Of a DNA stretch of 64,000 nt, positions 17,033-25,402 are shown piece by piece. Made by a program: the position numbers and the translations under genes. Positions within the stretch are counted from its first letter, which is position 1. Each line of letters opens with the position of its first letter. The notes beneath the pieces are model-generated. The model saw only the letters and a list, made by a program, of their open reading frames with translations. It was not told where the DNA came from and made no database searches. Source of the stretch: Neolewinella agarilytica (GTDB lineage: Bacteria > Bacteroidota > Bacteroidia > Chitinophagales > Saprospiraceae); NCBI RefSeq assembly GCF_900110645.1, contig NZ_FOFB01000018.1, positions 62,001 through 126,000 of the forward strand, read 5' to 3'.

Positions 17033-20000
17033 CTACTCTTTGATCCTGCGTTTGCGCCGCCTCTCTTGCCTTGCTGCCTTGCGCAGTTCCCGCTCTGCGG
17101 CTTTAATACTTTTGAGTTCTCCCAGCCTGCCCCGGTCCCGGAAATACCGTTTGCGCCCCAGCCGGAAGCGAACTTTTGGTGCCCCGTCCTTATCGTTCTC
17201 CACCACAAGGTAGACCTTACGACCAGCCTGCGCGTAGCCCGTTAGCGGGGGTACCTCCGTCAATACGCCCCGGCCAATGTTGCGCAGCGGGATCGATATC
17301 AGCAGGTCTGCTCCGCCAAGCGTATCGTAGCTTCCCTCCACGAACAGTTGTAAGGGGGTGGACTGAATCTCCGTTTCCGGCAACCAGACCTGACCGCTGT
17401 CAAAGTTCATTTTAACCAGCAGTGGCGTCATTTTCACCCGCTCAAAGCGCTTCCTCATCCTCAGCTTACGACCTATTTTCTGAAGCGTGGACCAATTACT
17501 GATCTCCGCATCGGTCAGCCGCAGGTCGATTTCCCCTACGGTCTGATCCATCAATATCTTCTTTTGCTGATCGTTCAGGACGCCTTCGAACTTACCCTCC
17601 GTAAATAATATTCCCCGCAAAGCCTTTGGCAGTGTACCACTAAGCCCTTTAATATTGTCTGCTTTCCGGCTCAATGCCTCCAGGGCTAAAGAGTCCGTTT
17701 TCCACTCCACCGCGAAGGGATATTGCTTCTCTTTGTTGTAATCATAAGTAGCGGAGAACTCTACCTCGCCGCCCGCGATGCTGAAACCGGACTTCTCCAG
17801 TATCAGCCGGGTAGAATCATCCCGGCGGAAGCCTGCGTATATATCCGTAAACTCCGTCCCGTCGTTCGCAAAAAAGGTATCCACCTTCAGGCTGACATCC
17901 GGGCGAAAGGAGGAAAATATACCCTCTGCTGCCATCAATGACTGACGAAGGTTAAAGCTGCCCGTATCGGTCTTTGCCACCGTGGCGCCGACCTCTGCCG
18001 GCATGAGGTACTGAAAATCCGACAGACGAATACTTTGCGCCGTGGCGTCAGCTTTCATCGTGAAAGATCGGCCCAGATCAGGGTACAGGAAGGCAGTCAG
18101 GCGGTCCATCACTCCACTGACGTTGACGTGGCTGCGGGTAAATTCTGAAAAGAGCTCTAGCTCAAAGGTGGCTTGTTCGTTCTTCGCGTCCACGACAAAC
18201 CTTCGGATGGGCAAATAGACGGCCGCAGGACGGTAGGTAATCCGGCTGCTGTCAATCTCCAGACGGAGGACGGAGTTTTCCATCAGATCACTCAGCCTGG
18301 CCGGGGTGCCGGTTATATCCAGATTAATGCGAAACTTTCCGGAGCCAAAGAAAAAGTCTTCGGCGGCAAAGAGGTGATTAATGAAGCTGGGGTCCCCGTC
18401 TAATTGCAACTGCGACTGAATGCCTTCGGGGCCGGGGCGATAGGCCAGCGTGCCGGCAAACTGGTTCTCCGTACCTTCCTTAAAGGCCAGTTTCCCGAAG
18501 TTGTACCCGGGGGCAATCCCCAGGGTATCATCAATAACCCCTTTATGGTAGAAATCTATGTTCAGGTCAGCCGGCAAAGAATCCAGCCCTTCCGGAAGGC
18601 TAAGCCCAAAGTACTCCAGGCTCGGCCGCAGCCGGTTCAGGTCCAGATTTTCTGCATTGATCCCAAGGCGGAAGGGCGTTTGAGCGGGCTGCTTCAGGCC
18701 CAGACGGGCAGACAGGCCAAAGTCACTCTCTTCCCAATTAAAGGTGGTTCGTTCCAGCACCAGAGTATCTCCGTCAAACCGCATTCCCGTTTTGAAATCC
18801 AGTACTGAGAAAACGTCAAAGTAAGCCACGGTGTCTATTTCCACTTCAATGCTCGGATGAAACGCTCCCTGAAGGCCAAGCAGCGCTTTTTTCATGGACT
18901 CCTTACGCTGTTTATCGCTCATTTCTTCTTCCGGGCTCAAAACGCCGTCTTCGCCGAAAACATTGAGAAAGTCTGTCCACCCAAGACGAGGAGCGGTAAG
19001 CGTAACGTCGGTGCGGATGTTCTCCGCCGGCCGGTCCAACAGCAAGGGAAGAAGATTATCCAGCTTTCCCTCCAGCTTAAAAGCGAAGTCTGATTTTCGG
19101 GCACTACTCTCCAAAGCAAATTGAATGTCCTTCTCCCGCTTGCCCATTTCAAGGTAACGTAGAGGGAAAACAATTCCTGCGGGCCGGTACATAACATCGA
19201 CCTGGCGAAAGGTCAGTTTTCCATCGCTGGTAGTGATTATTTCATCCACCGAATTCAGAGAGGCGTCTACGAATGTGTTTAGCTGAAAGCGACCTCCCTT
19301 AAAGATAAAATCCCGGGTTTTGACGACGTCGTTAATCTCGTCGGACGGGCCGAAGGCCCGCACGGGGCCCCGTAAGCGCAGGTCGTTCCTTGTGCCACGG
19401 AGAACGGCTTGTGGCATTTTCACTAAAAGCTTCCCCCAATAGCCTTCCGTACTGTCCAGCTTTACTAAGAAGTTCTGTTTACTTCCCGGTACCCCCCCCT
19501 GCTCAGCCGCCAACCGGTTAGTGAAGTTACCGGAAGTATGCACCTTACTAAAGAAGTGCTTCTCGATGGTAACGTCCTGCCCGGCAATAGCAAAATCAAC
19601 GCTGATTTCCGGATCCTCTCTTTCATCGGGCCGTTCCTTTACTTTGACCTGCGCCTGGAAGGGGCCGGACACCCCGTAGTTACTTAACTTTTTTTGCAGC
19701 GCACGGGGTAACAGTGCGAGAGCTTCTTCATAATTGATGGCATCCTTTTCTACCTCAAGATCCAGGCTTTTACGGCCGTTCCGGCCGACCAACAAGCTCA
19801 TTTTGTAGCGTTCGTCATTAACGTAGAGGTACGATGGAGCAAGAGCCCAGGCAGTATCCCGCATGCTAAGTAACACCTCACCCCGCAGAGAGGAGTTGTC
19901 CAGGTAATGCCCCGTCAGAGTATTAAAGGCAATGCCTTTTACGTCTGCCTCCATTTTGACATCAAAATGGACTTCTTTACCTGTTCCTCTTTCAGCGATG

Positions 20001-20563
20001 GTCTGTAAACTGTCCAGGTAAAATTCCATTTTTTTGTGCTGAGCAGCGTAGTGGTAAGCCACATCGAAATCTTCCAGACGAACAACTACGCCTCCCCAGT
20101 CCAGGGCAGGGTTGAGTAAACCGGGGAGCTCCGGCGGTGAAGCGGGGGCGGGCTCCTGCGGAGGGTGTCCCAAATTGGCGGTCCCCACTGAATCCCGTTT
20201 GACGTAGAGCCCGCCGCCACGGATACTGACTTGCTGAATCATCAGGGTATCCGTCAATAACTTAGCGAGCGAAACGGCTCCAACAATTTTTTCGGCAGAG
20301 AGCAAGGCGGGTTCCGAGGAAGGCCGTTCACTATCCCGCAGCACCAGGCTGTCAATGGAGACCTTGAGTACGGGAAAAGTGCTCCAGAACCGGAAGTCGA
20401 GGTCGGCAAAAGCGACCTCCAGGCCTGTCTTCTCGGCCAGATCGTCAAGCATCTCCTGCTTACCGGACTTCAGATAGGAATTAATGGCCACCCCCGCACC
20501 TGCCAGCAACAGCAGCAAAATGGTCAACAATACCAGTACAACGCGGAGGATTTTTTTTAACAT
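17033..20563 (-). CDS. AsmA-family envelope protein
   Basis: 1176 aa from the ATG of MLKKILRVVLVLL; the frame runs 15 codons further upstream without support. A single N-terminal membrane helix (about 5-30) precedes SYLKSGKQEMLDDLAEKTGLEVAFADLDFRF, the typical AsmA opening. A very long repetitive beta-strand region follows, as in AsmA/TamB/YhdP-type bridging proteins, with an AsmA_2-like C-terminal region (LKGLSGTLPKALRGILFTEGKFEG). A highly basic tail (GRKRYFRDRG...RRKRRIKE) ends the protein. Such proteins are thought to carry or regulate lipids between membranes. It stands alone. Confidence 0.85.
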   Translation of the reverse strand: MLKKILRVVLVLLTILLLLLAGAGVAINSYLKSGKQEMLDDLAEKTGLEVAFADLDFRFWSTFPVLKVSIDSLVLRDSERPSSEPALLSAEKIVGAVSLAKLLTDTLMIQQVSIRGGGLYVKRDSVGTANLGHPPQEPAPASPPELPGLLNPALDWGGVVVRLEDFDVAYHYAAQHKKMEFYLDSLQTIAERGTGKEVHFDVKMEADVKGIAFNTLTGHYLDNSSLRGEVLLSMRDTAWALAPSYLYVNDERYKMSLLVGRNGRKSLDLEVEKDAINYEEALALLPRALQKKLSNYGVSGPFQAQVKVKERPDEREDPEISVDFAIAGQDVTIEKHFFSKVHTSGNFTNRLAAEQGGVPGSKQNFLVKLDSTEGYWGKLLVKMPQAVLRGTRNDLRLRGPVRAFGPSDEINDVVKTRDFIFKGGRFQLNTFVDASLNSVDEIITTSDGKLTFRQVDVMYRPAGIVFPLRYLEMGKREKDIQFALESSARKSDFAFKLEGKLDNLLPLLLDRPAENIRTDVTLTAPRLGWTDFLNVFGEDGVLSPEEEMSDKQRKESMKKALLGLQGAFHPSIEVEIDTVAYFDVFSVLDFKTGMRFDGDTLVLERTTFNWEESDFGLSARLGLKQPAQTPFRLGINAENLDLNRLRPSLEYFGLSLPEGLDSLPADLNIDFYHKGVIDDTLGIAPGYNFGKLAFKEGTENQFAGTLAYRPGPEGIQSQLQLDGDPSFINHLFAAEDFFFGSGKFRINLDITGTPARLSDLMENSVLRLEIDSSRITYRPAAVYLPIRRFVVDAKNEQATFELELFSEFTRSHVNVSGVMDRLTAFLYPDLGRSFTMKADATAQSIRLSDFQYLMPAEVGATVAKTDTGSFNLRQSLMAAEGIFSSFRPDVSLKVDTFFANDGTEFTDIYAGFRRDDSTRLILEKSGFSIAGGEVEFSATYDYNKEKQYPFAVEWKTDSLALEALSRKADNIKGLSGTLPKALRGILFTEGKFEGVLNDQQKKILMDQTVGEIDLRLTDAEISNWSTLQKIGRKLRMRKRFERVKMTPLLVKMNFDSGQVWLPETEIQSTPLQLFVEGSYDTLGGADLLISIPLRNIGRGVLTEVPPLTGYAQAGRKVYLVVENDKDGAPKVRFRLGRKRYFRDRGRLGELKSIKAAERELRKAARQERRRKRRIKE

Positions 20564-20678
20564 AGCAGGGATGCAGCACCGGAAGCTAAATTCCTTTACG
20601 GCCAACAATAGGGAAACCTGATATAAAGGTAAGGAGTTCGTCGGCAGGGAGTGTTCTTATTGATCGGAGCCCTTTTTC

Positions 20679-20698
20679 CGGCGCTGCCGCAGGTGCAA
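20679..20698 (-). repeat. 20-bp dispersed CACCTGCG element
   Basis: The minus strand reads TTGCACCTGCGGCAGCGCCG. It lies 116 bp upstream of the AsmA-like start in that gene's orientation. The TonB receptor gene diverges on the other side. Confidence 0.82.
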
Positions 20699-20804
20699 AG
20701 AGAGGTGGACAGAGCAGTGTGGGCAGGAGTACCTTTCCTTTATTCCCCGAATAATTGCTCCTCCGCAAATACCCGACATAAACTGTCTCTGAACCTTACC
20801 CGTG

Positions 20805-20822
20805 ATTAGCTACTTTTGCGCC
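20805..20822 (+). promoter_or_regulatory. Candidate -7 box for the TonB receptor gene
   Basis: TACTTTTG at 20811-20818 matches TAnnTTTG exactly and lies 24 bp before the ATG, giving a short leader. No clear TTG was found at the -33 distance, so only the -7 part is supported. Confidence 0.45.
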
Positions 20823-20841
20823 TGTTCACCGAACCTCAGCT

Positions 20842-23172
20842 ATGCGCCCCTACCTGCTACTTACCCTTCTTTCCATATTCACCACTGCTTTATCTGCTCA
20901 GTCTGCGATTATTCGCGGCAACGTTTATGATAACGACAACGGTGACCCCATTGCCTTTGGCACCGTACAGCTTACCGGAGCCGATGGGCTCAATAAGGGG
21001 GCTAATACCAACATCGATGGTTTCTTCAGCTTCGCTAACCTTCAGGTAGGAGACTATAAGCTCATTGCCTCTTATATCGGTTACGAGACGATAGAGTTCG
21101 ACATCAACATCGCCGTTGAAAACGAGATTGAGTATAAGCGGATCACCTTACTCCCGAGCGGAGTAAGCCTATCGACGGTAGACGTTAGTGCCCGGCGGGA
21201 ACAGGCCCGCTCCGACGTTGCCGTCTCCAAAGTAACCTTCAGCAGCGATGAGATCATGAGTGTACCTTCCACCGGAGGTGAGCCGGACATTGCCCAATAC
21301 CTGACGGTATTACCCGGTGTTGTCAGTTCTGGCGACCAGGGCGGCCAGCTCTACATCCGAGGTGGCAGCCCGGTACAGAACAAGCTGCTACTGGATGGCA
21401 TGACGATCTATAATCCCTTCCACAGTATCGGTTTGTTCTCCGTTTTCGAGACGGAAGCCATTCGCTCAGCGGACGTTTACACCGGCGGCTTCAACGCAGA
21501 ACATGGCGGTCGTATTTCTGCCATCGTTGACATCAAGACGCGGGAAGGGGACAAGAAGCAATTCGGCGGGCTGGTCTCCGCCAGCCCCTTCCAGGCGAAG
21601 GTCCTCGCCGAAGGCCCTATCAAAAAACTCAACGACTCCGGCAGCAGCATCAGCTTCCTGCTTACCGCTAAGCGGAGCTTGCTCCCCGAAACGAGTAAAG
21701 CCATTTATGAATACGCCGTCCAGGATAATTTCTTCAACCTTGGAGACAGCTCGAACCTAACGGCGGGGGACATTGGCCTGCCCTACAACTATCAGGACAT
21801 CTACGGCAAAGTCAGCCTCGTAGGCGGCAACGGTTCTAAGCTCAACCTATTCGGATTTAACTTCACGGACGACTTCGAAGTACCCGCCATTGCCTCTCTG
21901 GCCTGGACAAACAACGGGGGCGGGGCAAGCTTCAACATCGTACCGGCCAGCAGCAACGTCGTCATCAACGGCGTTATTTCTGCCTCTACCTATGACGTAA
22001 GCCTTGCCGAGCGCGACGGCGCACCGCGAAGCAGTACCGTGGCCAACTACACTGCCCGGCTCGACTTCACCTACTTCGGCGGAAATAATGAGATCTCCTA
22101 CGGCTTCGATTATAACGGCGTGAACACCAACTTCACCTTCGTCAATCCACTGGGCATCACCTTCCTTCAGGAAGATTTTACCACGGAGCTGAACGGTTAC
22201 GGAAAATATAAAGGCACCTTCGGGAAACTGATCGTGGAACCCGGCCTGCGGATGCAATACTACGCAAGCCAGAACACCTTCAGCCTTGAGCCACGCCTGG
22301 GCTTGAAGTTCAATGCCACTGACAACATCCGTCTGAAGGCTGCCGGTGGCCTCTACAGCCAGAACCTGATCTCTACCCAGAACGACCTCGACATTGTCAA
22401 CTTTTTCACCGGCTTCCTCGTCGGGCCGGAGGGCACCATCTTTGAGCCAGACGGAGAAACCGCCGCTGCGGACAACCTCCAGAAGGCGGCTCACGCCATC
22501 GTTGGTATTGAAGTGGATGCTAATGAAAAGCTGACCTTCAACTTGGAGGGGTACTACAAGGGTTTCAATCAGCTCATTGAGCTGAACCGGAATAAGCTGC
22601 GGGCTACGGACCCCAACTTTGTCACGCTTGACGGTGTCGCCTACGGTGGAGACATCAGCGGAGAATACCGCAGCGGGCGTGTCTTCCTGGCGGCTAACTA
22701 CAGCCTGGGTTTCGTAACCCGCGACGACGGCGAGCAGGAGTACCCCACGAGCTTTGATCGCCGGCACAACGTCAATGCCTACGGCACCTATGTTTTTGGA
22801 GGAGACAATGCCTGGGAATTTGGCTTCCGCTTTAACTTCGGATCCGCCTTCCCATTCACCCAAACGCTGGGCTTCATCGAAGAGCCCGACCTGACGACCG
22901 CTCCCGTGCTTCCGAACATCCTGACGGGCAACGGCGACCTCGGCGTTCTGCTTAGCCCCGACCGGAACGGCGGGCGCCTGAGCGATTTCCACCGCTTGGA
23001 CCTTTCCCTGCAGCGGACCTTTGAGTTCGGCACCGACAGCCGCCTGGAAGTTACCGCCAGCGTCACCAATGCCTACAACCGGGAAAACATCTTCTACGTA
23101 GACCGGATCACGAACTCCCGCGTGAACCAGCTGCCCATTCTGCCTAGTTTGAGTGGGACTTTTTACTGGTAG
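20842..23172 (+). CDS. TonB-dependent receptor with carboxypeptidase-like N-terminal domain
   Basis: 776 aa. Signal peptide (1-19, ...LSAQS); carboxypeptidase-regulatory-like domain (about 20-110: IIRGNVYDNDNGDPIAFGTV...GYETIEF); plug domain (about 120-240) with the GEPDIAQYLTVLPGV and GGQLYIRGGSP boxes and the LLDGMTIYNPFH segment; then a 22-strand-type barrel ending in LSGTFYW with a terminal aromatic. These outer-membrane receptors take up siderophores, glycans or other large ligands using ExbBD-TonB energy. No SusD partner is adjacent, which points away from a classic glycan pair; the ligand is unknown. Confidence 0.9.
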   Translation: MRPYLLLTLLSIFTTALSAQSAIIRGNVYDNDNGDPIAFGTVQLTGADGLNKGANTNIDGFFSFANLQVGDYKLIASYIGYETIEFDINIAVENEIEYKRITLLPSGVSLSTVDVSARREQARSDVAVSKVTFSSDEIMSVPSTGGEPDIAQYLTVLPGVVSSGDQGGQLYIRGGSPVQNKLLLDGMTIYNPFHSIGLFSVFETEAIRSADVYTGGFNAEHGGRISAIVDIKTREGDKKQFGGLVSASPFQAKVLAEGPIKKLNDSGSSISFLLTAKRSLLPETSKAIYEYAVQDNFFNLGDSSNLTAGDIGLPYNYQDIYGKVSLVGGNGSKLNLFGFNFTDDFEVPAIASLAWTNNGGGASFNIVPASSNVVINGVISASTYDVSLAERDGAPRSSTVANYTARLDFTYFGGNNEISYGFDYNGVNTNFTFVNPLGITFLQEDFTTELNGYGKYKGTFGKLIVEPGLRMQYYASQNTFSLEPRLGLKFNATDNIRLKAAGGLYSQNLISTQNDLDIVNFFTGFLVGPEGTIFEPDGETAAADNLQKAAHAIVGIEVDANEKLTFNLEGYYKGFNQLIELNRNKLRATDPNFVTLDGVAYGGDISGEYRSGRVFLAANYSLGFVTRDDGEQEYPTSFDRRHNVNAYGTYVFGGDNAWEFGFRFNFGSAFPFTQTLGFIEEPDLTTAPVLPNILTGNGDLGVLLSPDRNGGRLSDFHRLDLSLQRTFEFGTDSRLEVTASVTNAYNRENIFYVDRITNSRVNQLPILPSLSGTFYW

Positions 23173-23207
23173 GGGTTGCGGGTTGCGGGTTGCGGGTTGC
23201 GGGTTGC
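23173..23207. repeat. Five tandem copies of GGGTTGC
   Basis: Exact heptamer array starting right after the stop codon of the TonB receptor gene and ending in an A-tract. The same vocabulary (GGGTTGCGGG, GTGCCGGGTT) makes up the inverted repeat at 59046-59142. Confidence 0.9.
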
Positions 23208-23488
23208 GGAAAAAAATTAAAAACGGTCTGTCCGTCCAGGATTAGAGACAAATAAATTCGCTATTTCAGATAAGGCCCATTAGCTGTGCTGTAACACCTA
23301 TATGCTAACGTCAAAGCCCTGGACAGAAAAAGGGCATTACTCGAGGGGAACGCTAAGCGTAAAAATTATAGAACTACTGGAAGATTCGAGACTTCAGGGT
23401 GTTCATACGCTGCTTTTCAACTCACATTGCACCTGCGGCCGCGCCCAAATCCAAAATCCAAAATCAAGAATCGAGAATCAAGAATCCC
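23208..23488. other. Intergenic region with a CACCTGCG element and AAATCC/GAATC repeats
   Basis: About 280 bp without a supported gene. 23208-23426 shows nothing recognisable. A full CACCTGCG element follows, then a short degenerate run of AAATCCAAAATCC and AAGAATCGAGAATC units to about 23490, at the 3' edge of the small membrane protein gene. Confidence 0.55.
23427..23446 (+). repeat. 20-bp dispersed CACCTGCG element
   Basis: TTGCACCTGCGGCCGCGCCC, a copy with the most common core (contains the GCGGCCGC palindrome). It lies intergenic, 42 bp beyond the 3' end of the minus-strand membrane protein gene. Confidence 0.9.
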
Positions 23489-23749
23489 TCACGCCTCCTC
23501 CCGGTCCCAATCCGTCTGCGCTACGTAGATCATCACGATACCGATGAGTACCATACCGAGCCGGACGGCAAAAGATAAGCCGACGTTCATCCGGTAGAGC
23601 CAGTCCAGGAAGATCAGGTCGACGCCGACCATATTGAGGAAGAGCGTAACGATGCCGATCATCAACAACAGGAATCCAATAACGGTGATGGTGGTAGAGT
23701 GCTTGATCATCGGGGATATAATTTTTTGTAAAACTACAATCAAGCCCAT
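23489..23749 (-). CDS. Small two-helix membrane protein
   Basis: 86 aa. Two strong hydrophobic segments (about 20-40, VIGFLLLMIGIVTLFLNMVG, and about 60-78, VRLGMVLIGIVMIYVAQ) are joined by FLDWLYRMNVGLSFA; the tail is short and charged (TDWDREEA). The ATG at 23749 is used; an internal ATG at 23710 would also give both helices. No family is recognised. It diverges from the HMG-CoA lyase gene by 75 bp, and codon use looks normal for the window. Confidence 0.65.
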   Translation of the reverse strand: MGLIVVLQKIISPMIKHSTTITVIGFLLLMIGIVTLFLNMVGVDLIFLDWLYRMNVGLSFAVRLGMVLIGIVMIYVAQTDWDREEA

Positions 23750-23824
23750 GGTGTTGAGGCAATGAGCTTTAATTTTACCGACAAAGGATATTCTTTCTGA
23801 TTTAACCGCTTACCTAACCACGTT

Positions 23825-24685
23825 TTGCCCAACCACCACCCCATCAAGATCATCGAATGCCCCCGTGATGCTATGCAGGGGCGCCACGATTTCATTCCAT
23901 CGGAAACGAAGGCCGCTTACCTGCAAAAATTACTGGCCTGCGGTTTCAATACGCTGGATTTCGGCAGCTTCGTTTCCCCGAAGGCCATTCCGCAAATGCG
24001 GGACACCGCCGAAGTGCTCGGAATGCTCGACCTGAGTAAGACCGACACGAAGTTACTCGCCATCGTTGCCAACCGCCGGGGCGCGGAAGCCGCCTTGTCT
24101 CATCCGGAGATCGACTATCTCGGCTACCCCTTTAGTGTCAGCGAGACCTTTCAGCTCAGGAATACCAATGCTACCCTGGCGGAGAGTCTGGAACGGGTCA
24201 AGCAGATTCAGGAGCTCACCGTTGCGGCCGGCAAGGAGATGGTGCTCTACCTCAGTATGGGCTTCGGCAACCCCTATGGTGACCCCTGGAACGTGGAAGT
24301 GGTAGAGCAATGGTTAAGCCGTTTAGCCCAGCTTGGCATCCGCATTTTTCAGCTGTCAGACACCATCGGCGTGGGTGACCCCGTTAACATTCACTACCTG
24401 TTCAGCAATCTTATCCCCCGCTATCCCGACCTGGAGATTGGGGCCCACCTGCACACCACTCCGGACAGCTGGGAGGAGAAGATCGCCGCCGCCGCCAAAG
24501 GCGGCTGCCTGCGCTACGACGGTGCCATCCGTGGCTTCGGCGGCTGCCCCATGGCCAAGGACGACCTGACCGGCAATATGCCAACGGAAAACCTTTTTCA
24601 GTTCTTCGGCTTTGACCGGACGGGGGTAGAGCGGGAAGCTTTTCTGGAGGCGATGGTGGAGTCAGGGAAGGTGTTTCTGGAGTAA
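23825..24685 (+). CDS. Hydroxymethylglutaryl-CoA lyase
   Basis: 286 aa from TTG. The conserved opening IKIIECPRDAMQG (metal and catalytic Arg/Asp) lies before the first ATG, so a non-ATG start is needed. A TIM barrel follows with VSPKAIPQM, LSDTIGVGDP, GAHLHTT (metal-binding His pair) and GFGGCPMAKDDLTGN (catalytic Cys loop, the family signature). It splits HMG-CoA into acetoacetate and acetyl-CoA in leucine catabolism. It stands alone here. Isopropylmalate-synthase-like aldolases are excluded by the GGCPMA loop. Confidence 0.92.
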   Translation: MPNHHPIKIIECPRDAMQGRHDFIPSETKAAYLQKLLACGFNTLDFGSFVSPKAIPQMRDTAEVLGMLDLSKTDTKLLAIVANRRGAEAALSHPEIDYLGYPFSVSETFQLRNTNATLAESLERVKQIQELTVAAGKEMVLYLSMGFGNPYGDPWNVEVVEQWLSRLAQLGIRIFQLSDTIGVGDPVNIHYLFSNLIPRYPDLEIGAHLHTTPDSWEEKIAAAAKGGCLRYDGAIRGFGGCPMAKDDLTGNMPTENLFQFFGFDRTGVEREAFLEAMVESGKVFLE

Positions 24686-24922
24686 GCAATCATGCCCGGG
24701 AAATTCAAAAATATTGCCCCCGAAGCTACCGGCGGCGTAGACAGCTCCTTTTGTGGGCTTGGTCCGGCTTCACTTTGCCGACGCGGCCAGCGATCTGCCC
24801 CTTCGGGGCTGGTGGCATAACAAAGGCTCAACATGCCTACTATTAAGACTCCGTCCAAATTTCCGGTTCAGCATCCATTTTTCAGCAAGTAAGCCCGCAG
24901 GGCACTTACCTTACTTATTGAA

Positions 24923-25333
24923 ATGAGGTATTCCCCCTTTCATACCACACTTTTACTCCTGGCCGGGCTCCTGCTTAGCCTGCACTCCGTAGTGCCTCAT
25001 GTACACGGTCTGCCGTGTGGTAAGCCCGGGGAAGTGACGGCCGGGCATATCCCTGCTTCCGGGGGAGACCTGTTAGGCCTCCTCCAGGACTTCTTTACCA
25101 ACACGGACCTTGGAGAGGATCACCTGGAACACTTCTCTGCTGATCACGACGTAACGCTCGACCTGGCGTTCACCGCAACGCTACCGCCCGCGACGCTTCC
25201 CCACATTGTGCTTGCTGTCATCTCTGAGCCTGGCGTTACACGCCGTGAACGGGTTTTCCGCAGTTGGCATTTTCCACCCTCCGGAGTGTACCCGGATGCC
25301 GACGCGCCGCGCGGCCCACCTATCATCGTTTAG
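24923..25333 (+). CDS. Small His-rich putative periplasmic protein upstream of the metal-efflux genes
   Basis: 136 aa. The N-terminal hydrophobic stretch (about 8-24, LLLLAGLLLSLHSVVPHV) is a likely signal or anchor. Possible metal ligands follow: VPHVHGLPCGK, then GEDHLEHFSADHD. No family is recognised. It precedes the CzcA/CusA-type pump by about 70 bp on the same strand; small His/Cys-rich proteins are often the first gene of such loci in Bacteroidota, so a metal-binding or sensing role is inferred. Alternatively it could be an unrelated exported protein. Confidence 0.6.
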   Translation: MRYSPFHTTLLLLAGLLLSLHSVVPHVHGLPCGKPGEVTAGHIPASGGDLLGLLQDFFTNTDLGEDHLEHFSADHDVTLDLAFTATLPPATLPHIVLAVISEPGVTRRERVFRSWHFPPSGVYPDADAPRGPPIIV

Positions 25334-25402
25334 CTCTTTTTCGTTCCCCGCTTCGCTTCGGCCAGGCGGGTGGTTTTCGTATTTTGCTAAACGTTTTCTA
25401 CT

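Noticed and set aside
24834-24893. 19-codon ORF (MPTIKTPSKFPVQHPFFSK) before the His-rich protein
   Set aside because: No hairpin or promoter frames it, and codon bias is neutral; likely chance.
24690-24922. Possible riboswitch before the metal-efflux locus
   Set aside because: A GCCAGC/GCTGGTGGC hairpin exists, but no conserved core of a known class was recognised.
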